The position numbers were made by a program, and so were the translations under genes. DNA of 64,000 nucleotides from Pyrus communis (lineage: Eukaryota; Streptophyta; Magnoliopsida; Rosales; Rosaceae), in NCBI RefSeq assembly GCF_963583255.1, contig NC_084811.1, positions 12,728,088-12,792,087 of the forward strand, given 5' to 3'. The notes under the pieces are model-generated. The model saw only the letters and a list, made by a program, of their open reading frames with translations. It searched no databases and was not told the DNA's origin. This document shows positions 30,967 through 42,406 of this stretch, in pieces (the first letter of the stretch is position 1; every line of letters begins with the position of its first letter).

Positions 30967-33868
30967 TGTGAGGACCAGTCCCTAATTTTACAATTTTATT
31001 AATATTAAAAGAGTGAATTGACGAAAATGCCCTAGAGGTGAGATTGTTGACTTTCGTTGATCGTCTTTTCATGGTGTGTACAAGTTACTATTTTATTGTG
31101 TTCTTGAAGTACTCAACGGTGCAAACGCGTAGACGTAAGTGAAATTGAATTCGGAGGTACGATGAAAAATTTACGGAACCATGAATCAGACAAATTATCT
31201 TTGTAAAAAAAAAAAAAATAAAACTATTTTAGTTATTTTATTATTTTTATGTTATTTTATAATATTTTCTGATCAGTTAATTGTGGCTATGGGGGCCCAC
31301 ATGCCTTAGGGCTGGTTTGGTATTGCTGTGCTTTGAAAAAAAGTTGCTTCTGCTGTGCTGTGAGAATAAGCAGCTGTGAAATAAAGCAGCAGAGTGTTTG
31401 GTAAACTTTTTTGTAAAAGTGCTTTTGAAAAAAAAAAGCAGTATTAGAGTGTTTGGTAAACTTTTATGTAAAACAGAAGTGAAAAAAAACCGATTTTTCA
31501 AAGCTAGGTTTTGCAGCTTCTTGTTTTTGGCTTTTTTTCATCCAAAACTGTGAAAAAAAGCTGAAGCTGAGTGTTTACCAAACGTAAAAATAGCTCCCAG
31601 CTTTTTTTGATAGCAGCTTTTTTCAGAATCACCTCAGTACCAAACCAGGTCTTACTCACCCACTCACTCACTTCCACGTGACACTTTCTTCCCCACATTA
31701 CCAAACCTTCCCTCTCAGCTCTCTCTGTCTCCTTCCGATTTCTCTCTCGCTCTTCACTCTCTCTAAATCTCTCTCATCTACCTCCCCCATTCTCTGAAAG
31801 TAGACCACACCACCATCACCACTCGCCGTTCAGGCGAAGACCACCCACGAAACCTCCCCATCATGAACCTAACCCAGGTCGAGACGCATCGTCTCCTCGA
31901 TGCACAGTACCATCATTGTACAAAACTCTGATTCAACAAGTTCTCTGGCGAAGGTAAGGCCTGAAACTTTCCTATAAATTTGTAGATCGTGCCTAAGACT
32001 ACGTTTGGGATGTTTTTGAGACGGTTTAGTGGTGTTGGACATAGGAATCATGTCGGGGAGGAACTTCCCTAGATTTTCCAATGGACCATTGTGTTGCTGA
32101 CATTTTTTTGGCCATGACTGAGACCCAAAACGGTATAACTCGAATCCTTACACCTCCTAGCTTCATTTTGGTATTTTAATGGTGGATTTTGGTTGAGTTT
32201 CAAAGTTAAAGGAAGCCGGAAAAGTTTTCCAGCCAAAAATTCGGTGTTCTCCTTCACTGGGTCTGGCGGGTGCAACCCATGAGCCCATCAAGTCAACCCA
32301 ACCCGGTTAAAAATAAAATAAAATAAAATGCCTTAAGCCCAAAACCTGATCCAAGCCCGACCCAAACCTTTGGACCATTCATCCATGACCCATTAAACCC
32401 AGTTGGCCTATTTACCAAATGGAGCTGGAATATTCTCAAGAATTTTTTCTTTGAAATATTCTCTGGAATATTCCTTATGCTAAATTTTTCGAAATTTCTC
32501 AAAAACCCTCATAAGCTAATTTCGAGATCCTGAGTTCGTTTTTGACATCCATTTAGTGAAATTCTAAAGTTTTAACGTAGTTGACAACCAAGATGTCTCG
32601 ATTGACTTTTTACGAAAATTGCCTGGGTCCTTCCTTAGCATATTTTGACGCGCTGATTCCAAATCCGCCGTCTATTTCTCCAAATTCAAACGTTTTAATT
32701 GATTTTTACTAATGGTTCTCAATATTATGCTTATGTGCGATTACTATCGGAGACTCCGGCTAGCCTAGTTCGAACGACTATGACCTCGCAAGTAACTGTG
32801 AGTGAGTCTTTTCTTTTATATAGTATATATATAATTGTTACTTTCCATATATACATTTCATAAATAGTTTTCTACAATACGTTTAGATTAGCATGACGTT
32901 TATAAGATTTAGCACATTGATAGAAATTATGAAGTTATGTTATGTCCTATGGGATGCACAGATATGTGTATTATTATTGATGCCAAATTATATTTACTAC
33001 TATGAATAATATTATGTTGACTAGAATTATCGAATCACTGTGGCATGACTATATTTATGTCATTTGCTTATCATTTGCTACAGCGATGTTCGTACTCATC
33101 GGGGCTAGGGCTAGTCTTCACATGTATGTGCACATCGCACCGTACACTCACTTTGGATCCATTGTAGATGCCAGTGATGTCCTAAATTGCTATAGACAAT
33201 TAGGACTCATATGTGCTGCGCATAGCGCCAGTCTTCACGTGATTGTAGTACTAGAACATATATCATTGTTTCACCTAGTCCCGTTCATGTCAGAATATCT
33301 CTGCATGAACTCGTGTGTCAGCATGTGTCAATGAGCACTCGATATGATACAATTGTTTATGTGAGATTATGTGACTATCGAACGTTACATGGTTATTTAC
33401 GAAATATATTGTGACATATGGAGTTCTTGAGATATTACAGGCTACAGTAAGTACTTTCATACTATACGTAGTATGTATATTTTGGAAACTATACTTGTTT
33501 ACGGCGAGTGGTTATTATGTTTTCGAAAAGGTTTTTACAAAACTTTATTTTCAGGCCCACTCAGCCTTGTATATCGCCCCTCCAGGTATTAGTGGCTAAG
33601 CTTTTGTGTTGACAAGGATTCTTGGTAAATCTTGGTATTGGAGATTACCTCGATGGTATAATTCTCATCCTCCCTTACTGTACTTTACTTATGCTCTGAC
33701 ATCACGCGTGAAATGGGTTCATTCCCGCTCACAAGCGCACTCTTATATTTAGGCACTTTTAGGTTTAAATTTATTCACACTTCACTTTATGGCTTCGTCA
33801 CCCTCCTAGTGTCGGCCATCATAGCTCTATTCGGAGTCCGTGTGGACATTTCGGGTCAAAGTGTATCA
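30967..33868 (+). mobile_element. Second solo LTR nested in the first (TSD CCCAG)
   Basis: It starts TGTGAGGACCAGTCCC and ends GGGTCAAAGTGTATCA, flanked by perfect CCCAG at 30962-30966 and 33869-33873. At 2902 bases including a 343-bp MITE, its net length is about 2.55 kb. It has the family islands CTGTGAGTGAGTC (32788) and GGCCCACTCAGCC...CGCCCCTCCAGG (33554-33587). Confidence 0.85.
31309..31651. mobile_element. Tourist/PIF-Harbinger-like MITE (TSD TTA)
   Basis: This 343-bp palindromic element starts GGGCTGGTTTGGTA, and its right end reverse-complements to GACCTGGTTTGGTA. It is flanked by TTA at 31306-31308 and 31652-31654. The interior is rich in AGCAGC/GCTGCT and A/T runs that can fold back. 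A TTA TSD and GG-rich TIR fit the Tourist group; an hAT-type MITE with the same look would need an 8-bp TSD, which is not seen. Confidence 0.75.
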
Positions 33869-34349
33869 CCCAGCTTGTTCATGCAGTTACTTTTTGTATG
33901 ACTTGTGTGCCTACATAGATAATGAGCAGTGATTTTCATAACAATGAATTTTTAATAACTTTCATAGGTGTGATTTTATGATAGCTATTCGTGGGAGTAC
34001 GAGGTTTCAGTCAAAGTAGTTGACTGTTCTTTGGTCAAAATAGGTTGCTTATGTACTGAATAATCATCCTTTATGGATGAGACATCTTTTATATTTCTGC
34101 ACTATGCTCTGAACTTCATGTTTTGTAATAAGGGTTACCACCCAATCATGTGTGCACTCTGGTTTATTTAAAGTTTAAAGTTTTCCTCGCCTTTGCACAT
34201 CAACCTTACTTTATGGCTTTGTCTCGCTCCGAGTGTCGGCCAACACATCACAATTCAGATGGACACGGGGACATTCTGGGTTGGGATGTGTCGATTTTTG
34301 CAAATAAATTATCGAAGCCATGTCTTTTAGGAAACAACTCTCTGGTAAT

Positions 34350-36884
34350 ATGAAAAGGAAAAAAAAAAAAAGGCAAAGGACAATGAAATTGCCGAAAGTT
34401 TAAGAGTATCTCTTAATAAAAAAATTTCTACAAAGAATGAGTCGGTTGAAAATTTGAGAGAAAATGATGTTGGTGAAGAGTCACAAAATGTTGTTGGGAA
34501 GTCTCATGATCGTGAAATTGGTGGTTGTGTGGAGAACGATGTGAATGACGACTCTCATGACCATGAAAATGGTGGTGATTTAGAGGAACATGTTGGTGAT
34601 GAGTCTCAAGACCATGAAAATGGCGGTGATGTGGATTTAAATGTTGATGATGATTATATTGGTGTAGAGGAAAATATTCAATTTCCTAAACCTAGTTTCC
34701 ATTTAAACATTTATGATCCAAGAGTTTGGGATGGTCTTAATGCAAAAATGAGAGACTTACTTGTAGTAAAAGGACCAATTCGAGGAATCTCACTTATCCT
34801 AAGGACAAACTCTTTAGAAAATTTTCCTCACACTACTATGATAAAAAAAAAAAATTACGAATGGGTAAAATGGCTCGTGTACTCAAAAGAGTTGGATAAA
34901 GTCGTTTGCTTTTGTTGTAAATTGTTTAAAACAATTGCCTCAAAAAGTGAGTTTGCAAAAGATGGAATTAGTGATTGGAGACATCTTGGTGACAAGCTTG
35001 ACCAACATGAAAAGAGTAAAGTGCATCTCACTAATTCGAGAACTTGGGTTGGGATGAAAAGTAGATTGACAAAAAATCAGACAATTGACAAAGAATTTCA
35101 AATGTGAATCAAGAAAGAGACAAATCATTGGAAACAAGTGATGCTTAGTGAAATGTCTTACCATACGTAATTTAGCATTTCGTGGAACAAATGAAAGACC
35201 TTATGAAGACTCTAATGGCAACTTCTTAGGTTTACCTGAAATGATTGTGGAGTTTGATCCAATAATGCAAAAGCATTTTCGACTCATTGAGAATAAAGAG
35301 ATTCATCATCACTATTTGAGCCATAAAATCCAAAATGAGTTGATAGCTATTTTAGCTTCAAAAGTCAAAACTGCAATCATTAAAAAAGTAAAAGAAGCCA
35401 AATTTTTTTCTATCATTCTTGATTGTACTCCTGAAGCAAGTCATGTGGAACATATGACTTTAATTTTGAGATGTGTTCACTTGTCAAGTAGGTCAATAAA
35501 TATAAGGGAGTATTTCATGAAGTTTTTAAATGTGGAAGATACATCAGGACAACGACTTTTTAATGAGTTGCAAGATGTCCTAAAGTCTCTTGATCTTGAT
35601 ATTGATAATGTGAGGGGACAAGGTTATGATAATGGATCTAACATGAAAGGGAAACACCAAGGTGTCTAGAAAAGATTGCTAGACATAAATCCCATAGCCT
35701 ATTACATGCCATGTGGTTCTCATTGTCTTAATTTAATAGTTTGTGATATGGCAAGTTCATATCCTAAAGAAAAATCTTTTTTTGGAGCATGTCAATGCAT
35801 ATATACGGTGTTTTCCAACTCTACAAAGTGTTAGAATATTTTGCTTGAACATCTTGATGGTTTACTTTGAAGTCATTGTCAACTACTCGATGAGAAAGTC
35901 ACATTGAAAGTGCTAAAGCAATTAAATCCCAAGTGGCCCAGGTTAGAAATGCTTTGTTTAAGTTGGTGGAAATTACTGAGAATCCCCAATTAAGCAGGGA
36001 TATAGGATGTTTAGCATTAGGAGAACTTTCAAGTTTTGATTTTCTATTAAGTTTAGTTATTTGGTATGACATTTTGTTGAAGATTAACGTGGTGAGTACA
36101 AAATTACAATATGAATACATGCGTCTTGATGTTGTTGTAAAGGCATTGGAATTACTTTTTACATTTTTCGAAAACTACAGAGAAACTGGTTTTGCTTCTG
36201 CTATGAATGATGCTAAAGAAATTGCACTTCATTCGGAAATTCACCCTATTTTTCAAACGAAACATCATACACCTAAAAAAAACATCATGACGAAGTTGAT
36301 GGTAATGACAGGGAACAACAGTTTGCTGAAAAATCATTTTGAACATATTATTTTCTTGTTATAGTGGATATTGCTATTTCTCAACTGAAACACAGGTTTG
36401 AACAGTTAAAGCCTTTTGAATCTATTTTTGGCTTCTTGTTTGATGCATCGAAGTTAATTTCATTGGATGATCAAGCGCTAAAAGAAAATTGTTTGAATCT
36501 TGAAGCACATTTGAAACATGAAAATACCATGGATGTAGATGGAGCCGACTTATGTTCCGAATTACAAGTTTTGCAAATGATGTTACCTGAAGAAGCATTC
36601 TCTCTAATAACCCTTGGACATCCATGGAAATAGCAAGCTTCATAAAAGAAACTGACATGTGTCCTAATATCTTGATTGCTTATCGTGTACTGTTGACGGT
36701 ACCCGTGACCGTGGCACCTACAGAAAGAAGGTTTTCAAAATTGAAATTATTGAAACCTTACTTGCGAACCACTATGACTCAAGATAGGCTAAATGGATTA
36801 GCAATCTTATGCATTGAAAAGGATGAGATTGAAGACTTGGAGTATGATGATATAATTGATGATTTTGCTTCAAAAAATGCCTGA
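34350..36884 (+). pseudogene. hAT transposase, ZMYM1-like (zinc finger MYM-type/DUF4371), degenerate
   Basis: The first ATG is followed by a lysine-rich start and a 12-A run that puts the next segment in another frame. 34454-35107 encodes an acidic leader, then a TTF-type zinc-finger region (WVKWLVYSKELDKVVCFCCKLF, with CFCC, and WRHLGDKLDQHEKSKVHL). 35148-35669 encodes the DUF4371 core ([22 protein letters not shown] and a [15 protein letters not shown] motif). 35933-36633 is remnant helical core. 36624-36884 is the hAT C-terminal dimerisation region (APTERRFSKLKLLKPYLRTTM, RLNGLAILCIE). Segments alternate between frames, with an in-frame stop at 35667, so no functional transposase remains. 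Confidence 0.88.
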
Positions 36885-37161
36885 CGACAATTTCTTAAAG
36901 GTTGAAATTTCAAGGAGCTTTGCTAGGAGTGCTTGTATGTGATTGTACTTTTGATTGTCAGGGTTTAGGTACTATGTTCCCCTGTTGTATATTTTCTCAA
37001 GTAATATAATGTGGACATGAGGGCCTAGCCCCCCATCGTTGATTGGGTTCCGGCCCTCGTTAAATATTTTTTTTTTAACATATGTTTCCATATTAAAAAA
37101 GGGCACATTTTGAGCTTTCGCACTAAGCACCAAAACAATCAGGACCGGTCGTGACACATAG

Positions 37162-37400
37162 AATTGGACACTTTCAATGTCAAGGACCCTACATTTAGCA
37201 ACAAGAAAAGATCCGAATTTTTATTCAACTGAAAAAAAAATAAAAAAAATAAAAAAAAAAAAAGAGTAGATTCTGATGTAAAAGAAAAATAAAACCAGAA
37301 AAAGACAAACAAATCACTATATATTGCATCAAATTTCTGAAGAAGCAATATAATTTTGGAGGTATGAAAAATCTCAACAAATGGTACTTTGAAGGACAGC
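37162..37400. other. Intergenic, AT-rich, nothing recognised
   Basis: This contains an A-rich tract at 37230-37265 and no supported frame or element terminus. It separates the hAT element from the copia element. Confidence 0.4.
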
Positions 37401-37409
37401 ATAGGGGTT

Positions 37410-37621
37410 CTTTATAAAGGGATAACTCATAGCTAACAGTTTTGTATAGCTGTGTTTTACAGTTATAATTTTAGTTGTGACAGTTTCTGTAACTAATCTC
37501 TATGATTAGAGATTTAATTAAGCACAATTAGTCACTAAGCTTTATTAGGAAAGTGTATAAATACTGAGTTGTATTTTCCTTACTCATTAAGAAAGAAATA
37601 ATACAAGGCTTATTTCTTACA
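37410..37621 (+). repeat. 5' LTR of a copia element (left end approximate)
   Basis: The sequence ends TTATTTCTTACA at 37621, directly followed by TGGTATCATCGCC, a primer-binding-site-like motif. It includes 'tataaatact' near 37554 as a likely TATA region. The 5' terminus was not found because the 3' LTR is absent. Confidence 0.6.
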
Positions 37622-40600
37622 TGGTATCATCGCCTCTCTGCTTCACCGTCTCTCGATCCTTCTTCCCTACAATTTCTTCTTCGATTGGTGCATCTGCAAA
37701 TTCCTCTCAATTTTTATTCAAACTTTGATCTTCGATCATGGTGTCTTCGACTTCATCTCATGTGCAACCTAAAGTTATTGCCCTAAATCTTGCAATTCAT
37801 TCCCCTAATTTTGCAACGATGAACCCTAATTCCTCAAATTCCTCAATCTCGTCAATTTCTTCCATCACTGTTTAGAATATCAATTGTATGGTTCCTACGA
37901 AGCTCAAGTATGACAATTACCTTGTCTGGAAAGCTATCTTCGCTCCAATTTTCTGACGATATAAACTTACTAGAATCATTGATGGATCTGAAGTTTGCCC
38001 GCCACCTTATGTTCTTGATCAATCTGGTCAAAACTCTAGAATTCTGAATCCTGACTTCGAATTTGGTATAAAAAAGACCAGAATATATTGATTTGGCTGA
38101 ATTCTACTCTCCTGAGAAGATTATTCCATTCACCGTCGTATCACATCATCTCGAGAACTCTGGCTAAATCTCGAGCATCGATTTGGTGGCGTTTCTACTA
38201 CCTATATTCATCAGCTTCGTTCTCGTCTTCACTTTGTTCACAAAGGCGATCTTGCTATCTCAGATTATTTGCAAAGAATTAAAGGCCTCTCTGATTCTCT
38301 AATAACTGCTGGAGCGTTTGTCTCTGATCATGACTTGATTGCTATTAGTTTAAAAGGCTTACCTGATGAGTATGAGTCGTTTAATGACTCTATCATGCTT
38401 AGGATTTCCACCACAACACTGGATGAACTTCATGGTTTGCTGATCAATAAGGAAGTCTTCATGAATCGCAAAAAGAAATGTGTTGCCTCATTTGGTTCTA
38501 CACCACCACAGTATTACAATTCTCTTCATGCTTATGTTGATCAACAATTTAATCATAATGCTCCACCAAAGTTTCACAACAACAATCGTGGTCGAGGATC
38601 TTTTCCACACAATAATTGTGGCAATTTTCACAAGAACTTTAATAATCCTCAAGGTAACTTTCACAATTCTGGTGTTAATCATGGCAACTATAAAACAATT
38701 TTAGAAATTGTAACAATTTTGGTGGAAATCACTCTAATTATGGTGGAAGAACTCTCTGTCAAATATGTCATTCCTTTGATCATGAAGTTGTTATAAGAGA
38801 ATGAATCATGCTTTTGCTGGAAAAATCCCTCTTGCAAAACTTGCTACTATGTGTGCTCACACTAACTCTGAGCAATCTCCTTCTATTTGGTTGATGGACT
38901 CGGGTGCTACATTCCATATTACTAATGACATATCTACAATTCAATCTCCACATCCATACTCTGGCGAAGACAAGGTGTACATTGGTGATGGACAAGGTAT
39001 GGTTATCCATCACATTGGTAATTCTATCATTCCAACACCACATGCTAATTTTGGATTGAGTAATGCCCTTCATGTTCCACTGATGAAATTCAATTTACTC
39101 TCTACCTATCAATTCTTAAAAGATAATCATTGCTCTTTCACCCTTGATTCTGATGGTTCTGAAATCAAGGATCGTTCTTCGGGGAGGATGTTTTTTCGAG
39201 GGCCAGTTAAAGCAGGATTTTGTCCCTTGCGAGGTCTCTCCAATGTGCCCTTCTCACATTCTGCTATGTTCAGCACTAAAGCATCATTGAAGACCTGGCA
39301 TAATAGGCTCGGTCATCTTTCTTCTGTTATGTTTAGAAAAGTATTAAATAAACATAAACTTGTTCACAATGGCGACAAGTTTGTATCTTTCTTTTGCATA
39401 GATTGTACCATAGGCAAAAATCATAAGCTGTCATTTTCTTCCAGTACTAGTTTTGTGTCTACTAGTTTAGAGTTGCTACATTGTGACGCTTGGGGTCCAT
39501 CTCCAGTTTCTTCTGTCGGTGGTTACAAGTTTTACTTGTTGATTGTGGATGAGTTCACCAAATATACTAGGTTGTTTCCTATGAAAACTAAATATGAGGT
39601 GTTCTCTATATTTGTATCTTTCAAAGCTTATGTAGAGAACATGATTGGCAATAAATAAAAATCTTGCGATCAGATTCAGGGGGTGAGTTCACTAGCTCTG
39701 TGTTCAACTCTTTTTTTATCAAATAGTGGTATTTCTCATTAATGTAGTTGTCCTCACACCCCAGAACAAAATGGATGTGTTGAGAGGAAGCATAGGCACC
39801 TTACAGAGACTACACAGACTCTATTGGTTTCTTCTCAAGTCTCACACAAATTCTAGGTTGAAACCTTCTCTACTGTCCTTTATCTCATCAACAGATTACC
39901 AATTTCGAGACTGGACAAATCTCCATGGGAACTCTTCTTCAAGACAATTCCAGATTATTCAAAATTAAAAGTGTTTAGCTGTAGCTATTATCCTTGGCTT
40001 AAACCTTATGCTTCCTCAAAATTGGAAGACAAAAGCAAGCATTGTGTCTTTCTTGGTTATAGTCTTCAGCACAAAGGATATCGGTGCTTAGATCTTCAAT
40101 CTCAGAAAATCTACATTTCAAGGCATGTATTGTTCAATGAGGGGCATTTTCCCTTTCATGATGTACAGAAGTCTTCTACCTCATCAATACCACAGTCTCC
40201 AGTGCATGCTTCTTCCACAGAATTTAATCTTTCATTTCCTATATCTTAGCATGTTTCACCATATTCCACAGTGCCTACATCATAGTCAACGGCATCTCCA
40301 TCACTTGCAATATCTCAGCCACCTTTATCTTCATAAGTACCATCTCAGTTCTCTCCACAAGTATCCTCAGCATCTCATTCATTACCTTTGCAGCCAGATT
40401 ATTCATCTTTAATTCAACAATTGATTTCTACCAACTCTCATCCCATGAGTACAAGGTCTAAAGCAGGTATCTTTAAACCAAAAACTCTCTCTACCACTAA
40501 ACATCCAATTGATATTGATACTTTGTGCCTACCACTTATCTACAAGCCTCAAAGCATGCTCACTGGAATCAAGCCATGCTCGAAGATTTTCAGGCTCTCA

Positions 40601-40896
40601 AAAACACAGGTACTTGGACCTTAGTATCTCCCTCTCCGCATCAAAACATTGTAGGCTATAAATGGGTGTTTCGGATAAAAAGAAAACCTGATGGTACAAT
40701 TGACAGATTCAAGGCTCGCCTTGTACCCAAAGGATTTCACCAACAAGAAGGTATTGAGTTCATAAACACCTTCAGTCCAGTTGCCAAACCAGTGACCATT
40801 CGAATTCTATTAACTCTTGTTGTTCAAAATGATTGGTTTCTCAATCAGTTGGACATTAGTAATGCATTTCTTCATGGTACGCTCAAAGAAGAGGTA
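37622..40896 (+). mobile_element. Ty1/copia retrotransposon, 3'-truncated and degenerate
   Basis: After the primer-binding site comes a gag start at 37738. A UBN2-type gag region (38269-38796; LKGLPDEYESFNDSI, TLDELHGLLINKE) ends in an Asn/His/Phe-rich tail, with a zinc-knuckle remnant (CQICHSFDH) in another frame near 38755. 38801-39658 holds the protease motif MDSGATFHI, the pre-integrase HNRLGH...CIDC zinc site and the start of integrase (HCDAWGP, VDEFTKYTRLFP). Then come broken integrase pieces (39726-40250) and an RT start (40525-40896; GYKWVFRIKRKPDGTIDRFKARLV and QLDISNAFLHG with the first catalytic Asp). There are stops in gag and several frameshifts. The RT second half, RNase H and 3' LTR are missing, replaced by P450 sequence. 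Confidence 0.85.
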
Positions 40897-41295
40897 ATGC
40901 ATGACACCAGTTTCATGGGGTACTTTGTACCCAAAGACGCACAGGTGTTTGTGAATGCTTATGTAATTGGAAGAGATCCAGATGTGTGGCCTGAAGAGCC
41001 GACGTTGTTTAAGCCTGAAAGGTTCGTAGGCTCAAAGACTGATTATAAAGGGTAGAATTATGAGTTGATTCCATTTGGAGTTGGAAGAAGAATGTGTGCA
41101 GGTTCCTCTGGCTCATAGAATGCTGCATCTTACATTGGGGATGTTGCTTCACAATTTGATTGGTCACTTGATGCAAATGTTACTAGAGAAACTATGGATT
41201 GGAAGGACAAGTTGGGGATAACAATGACAAAATCTGAGCCATTGCTAGCAGTGCCTAGGAAGTTGGGGATGCAAATGTTATTAGAGAAACTATGA
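40897..41295 (+). pseudogene. Cytochrome P450 3' gene fragment (CYP76-like), joined to copia RT
   Basis: The encoded residues include PKDAQVFVNAYVIGRDPDVW, the PERF motif (FKPERF) and, after an in-frame stop at 41053, the heme-binding loop FGVGRRMCAG with its cysteine ligand. A small deletion at about 41103 shifts the frame. The rest (PLAHRMLHL..., FDWSLD, MTKSEPLLAVP) follows in the new frame to a stop at 41293. Motif spacing and the SEPLLAVP-type tail resemble CYP76 enzymes, which hydroxylate monoterpenoids and related substrates. The upstream P450 (oxygen-binding and K helices) is absent. The copia RT frame reads into it without a stop. Confidence 0.85.
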
Positions 41296-42334
41296 TTGTT
41301 GCTAGACAACAATTTGGTGTTCTTGAATGAGTGATCTTAATCGACTTGTTTAATATTGAACTATCGTACTGAACGTCAAATGTATTCATTGAATAACATG
41401 ACAGTGTTTGATTGATTCAAATTACTCAAAATACTAACGCAAGCATTGCCCACCTTATTTGTAAACAAATTTGGTGAATGAATTTGATGATTCGAACGTT
41501 AATGCTAATAGTGTTATGTCAAATTGTTGCTCAACTTATGTGCTACAGCAACGTTGTATTACAAAATGTGTGAAAGATATTAGTTGGGGAGGGGGGGAAG
41601 TCTTAAAGAAGTATGTTGTATGGTAATATTAAAGAAACATTGTGTAGAAAAAGGAGATCAATTGATTGATCAAGCATGGTTTTTGATTAAAAATTTACAT
41701 AAGAAAAAGTTAATCATTTGGATTTTTCCATGTAGTTGGTATTATAAGGGCCCAAACAATAGGGACAACATGATCAACACAGACAATTTTCTGACCATTG
41801 ATATATACGAAGAACATAATTCATTGATACTATTACCAAGAGAGGAGTGATTTCTGTCTTTTCACCTCTTTGACTCCCTTTTTTTGTAGTCACTAGATTG
41901 AATAGATCAAATGAGTATCAATGGATAAAATTAGGAGTGCAAGAGGTCAAAAGGGAGTGCAGCGATATGTCCCCTTTCGAAAAGCAGAGGACAAAGAGGA
42001 GAAAATAACTAAAAAGAAGCAATCAATCTGATTAAATGAAGGTAGCTACGGACATGTCAAAAGATCAGTGCAAATATACCTATCCGTGATGCCACAGAGT
42101 TTCGTATTACAAGATAAGCTTTACAAGAAACTGACCGTAGGCCCCCAATTCATCCAACATATGAACAAATGAAAGAATCTTTGAGTTCCAAGAAGAAAAA
42201 GTAAACAGCAAAACAGAAGCTAAACGTGTTAATTTGATGCGTTAAACATCTCAAGAGTGGAGTAATTCGATTTCCGATCACTTATAACTACTTCTTGGAA
42301 GTGTTGTCTAGTAACTCATGCTTCTTTAAACCAC
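41296..42334. other. Intergenic, nothing recognised
   Basis: This is AT-rich DNA between the P450 remnant and the 3' end of the DUF668 gene. The 88-codon frame at 41584-41850 shows no family motif and starts in a G-run; I do not call it. Part of the right side may be 3' flank of the DUF668 gene. Confidence 0.4.
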
Positions 42335-42340
42335 TTTATT
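42335..42340 (-). terminator. Poly(A) signal AATAAA of the DUF668 gene
   Basis: TTTATT on the + strand reads AATAAA on the coding strand, 67 bases beyond the stop codon, a plausible distance for a near-upstream polyadenylation element. Confidence 0.5.
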
Positions 42341-42406
42341 GATGAACATCTCCATCTTATAGACCTGTGCAAGTCCAAAATCCGCTAATGCCATCTGCAG
42401 AATTTG

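Larger units (their letters stand above)
28288..34293 (+). mobile_element. Solo LTR of the TGTGACA family inside the hAT element
   Basis: It starts TGTGACATCCCATCCCG, preceded by ATTAT (28283-28287), and ends GGGTTGGGATGTGTCG, followed by ATTTT (34294-34298). The terminal CA has decayed to CG and the TSD matches 4 of 5. Its own sequence is 28288-30966 plus 33869-34293 (about 3.1 kb). It has the family island ACCAGTAAGTGGG at 30550 and the GAGGACC..CGAGAGGAG block at 30489. No internal domain is present. Confidence 0.65.
27206..37153 (+). mobile_element. hAT transposon (ZMYM1-like transposase), loaded with nested insertions
   Basis: The left end reads CAGGCTCGGCCC; the right end, reverse-complemented, reads CACGACCGGTCC (8 of 12 identical). 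The flanking octamers are CCACGTAG (27198-27205) and ACACATAG (37154-37161), 6 of 8 identical, consistent with an old 8-bp hAT TSD. The transposase remnant at 34350-36884 reads toward the right end. Without the nested MITE and the 28288-34293 LTR block, the element is about 3.6 kb, a normal size for this hAT group. It is inactive because the transposase frame is broken many times. Confidence 0.7.

Noticed and set aside
40525..41055. A continuous 176-codon frame joining reverse transcriptase to P450
   Set aside because: It is not a functional fusion gene. The RT half stops before the YVDD box, the P450 half lacks the oxygen-binding and K-helix regions, and the frame ends before the heme loop.
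41584..41850. 88-codon frame between the P450 fragment and the DUF668 gene
   Set aside because: No recognisable family, begins in a G-run, composition like surrounding intergenic DNA.
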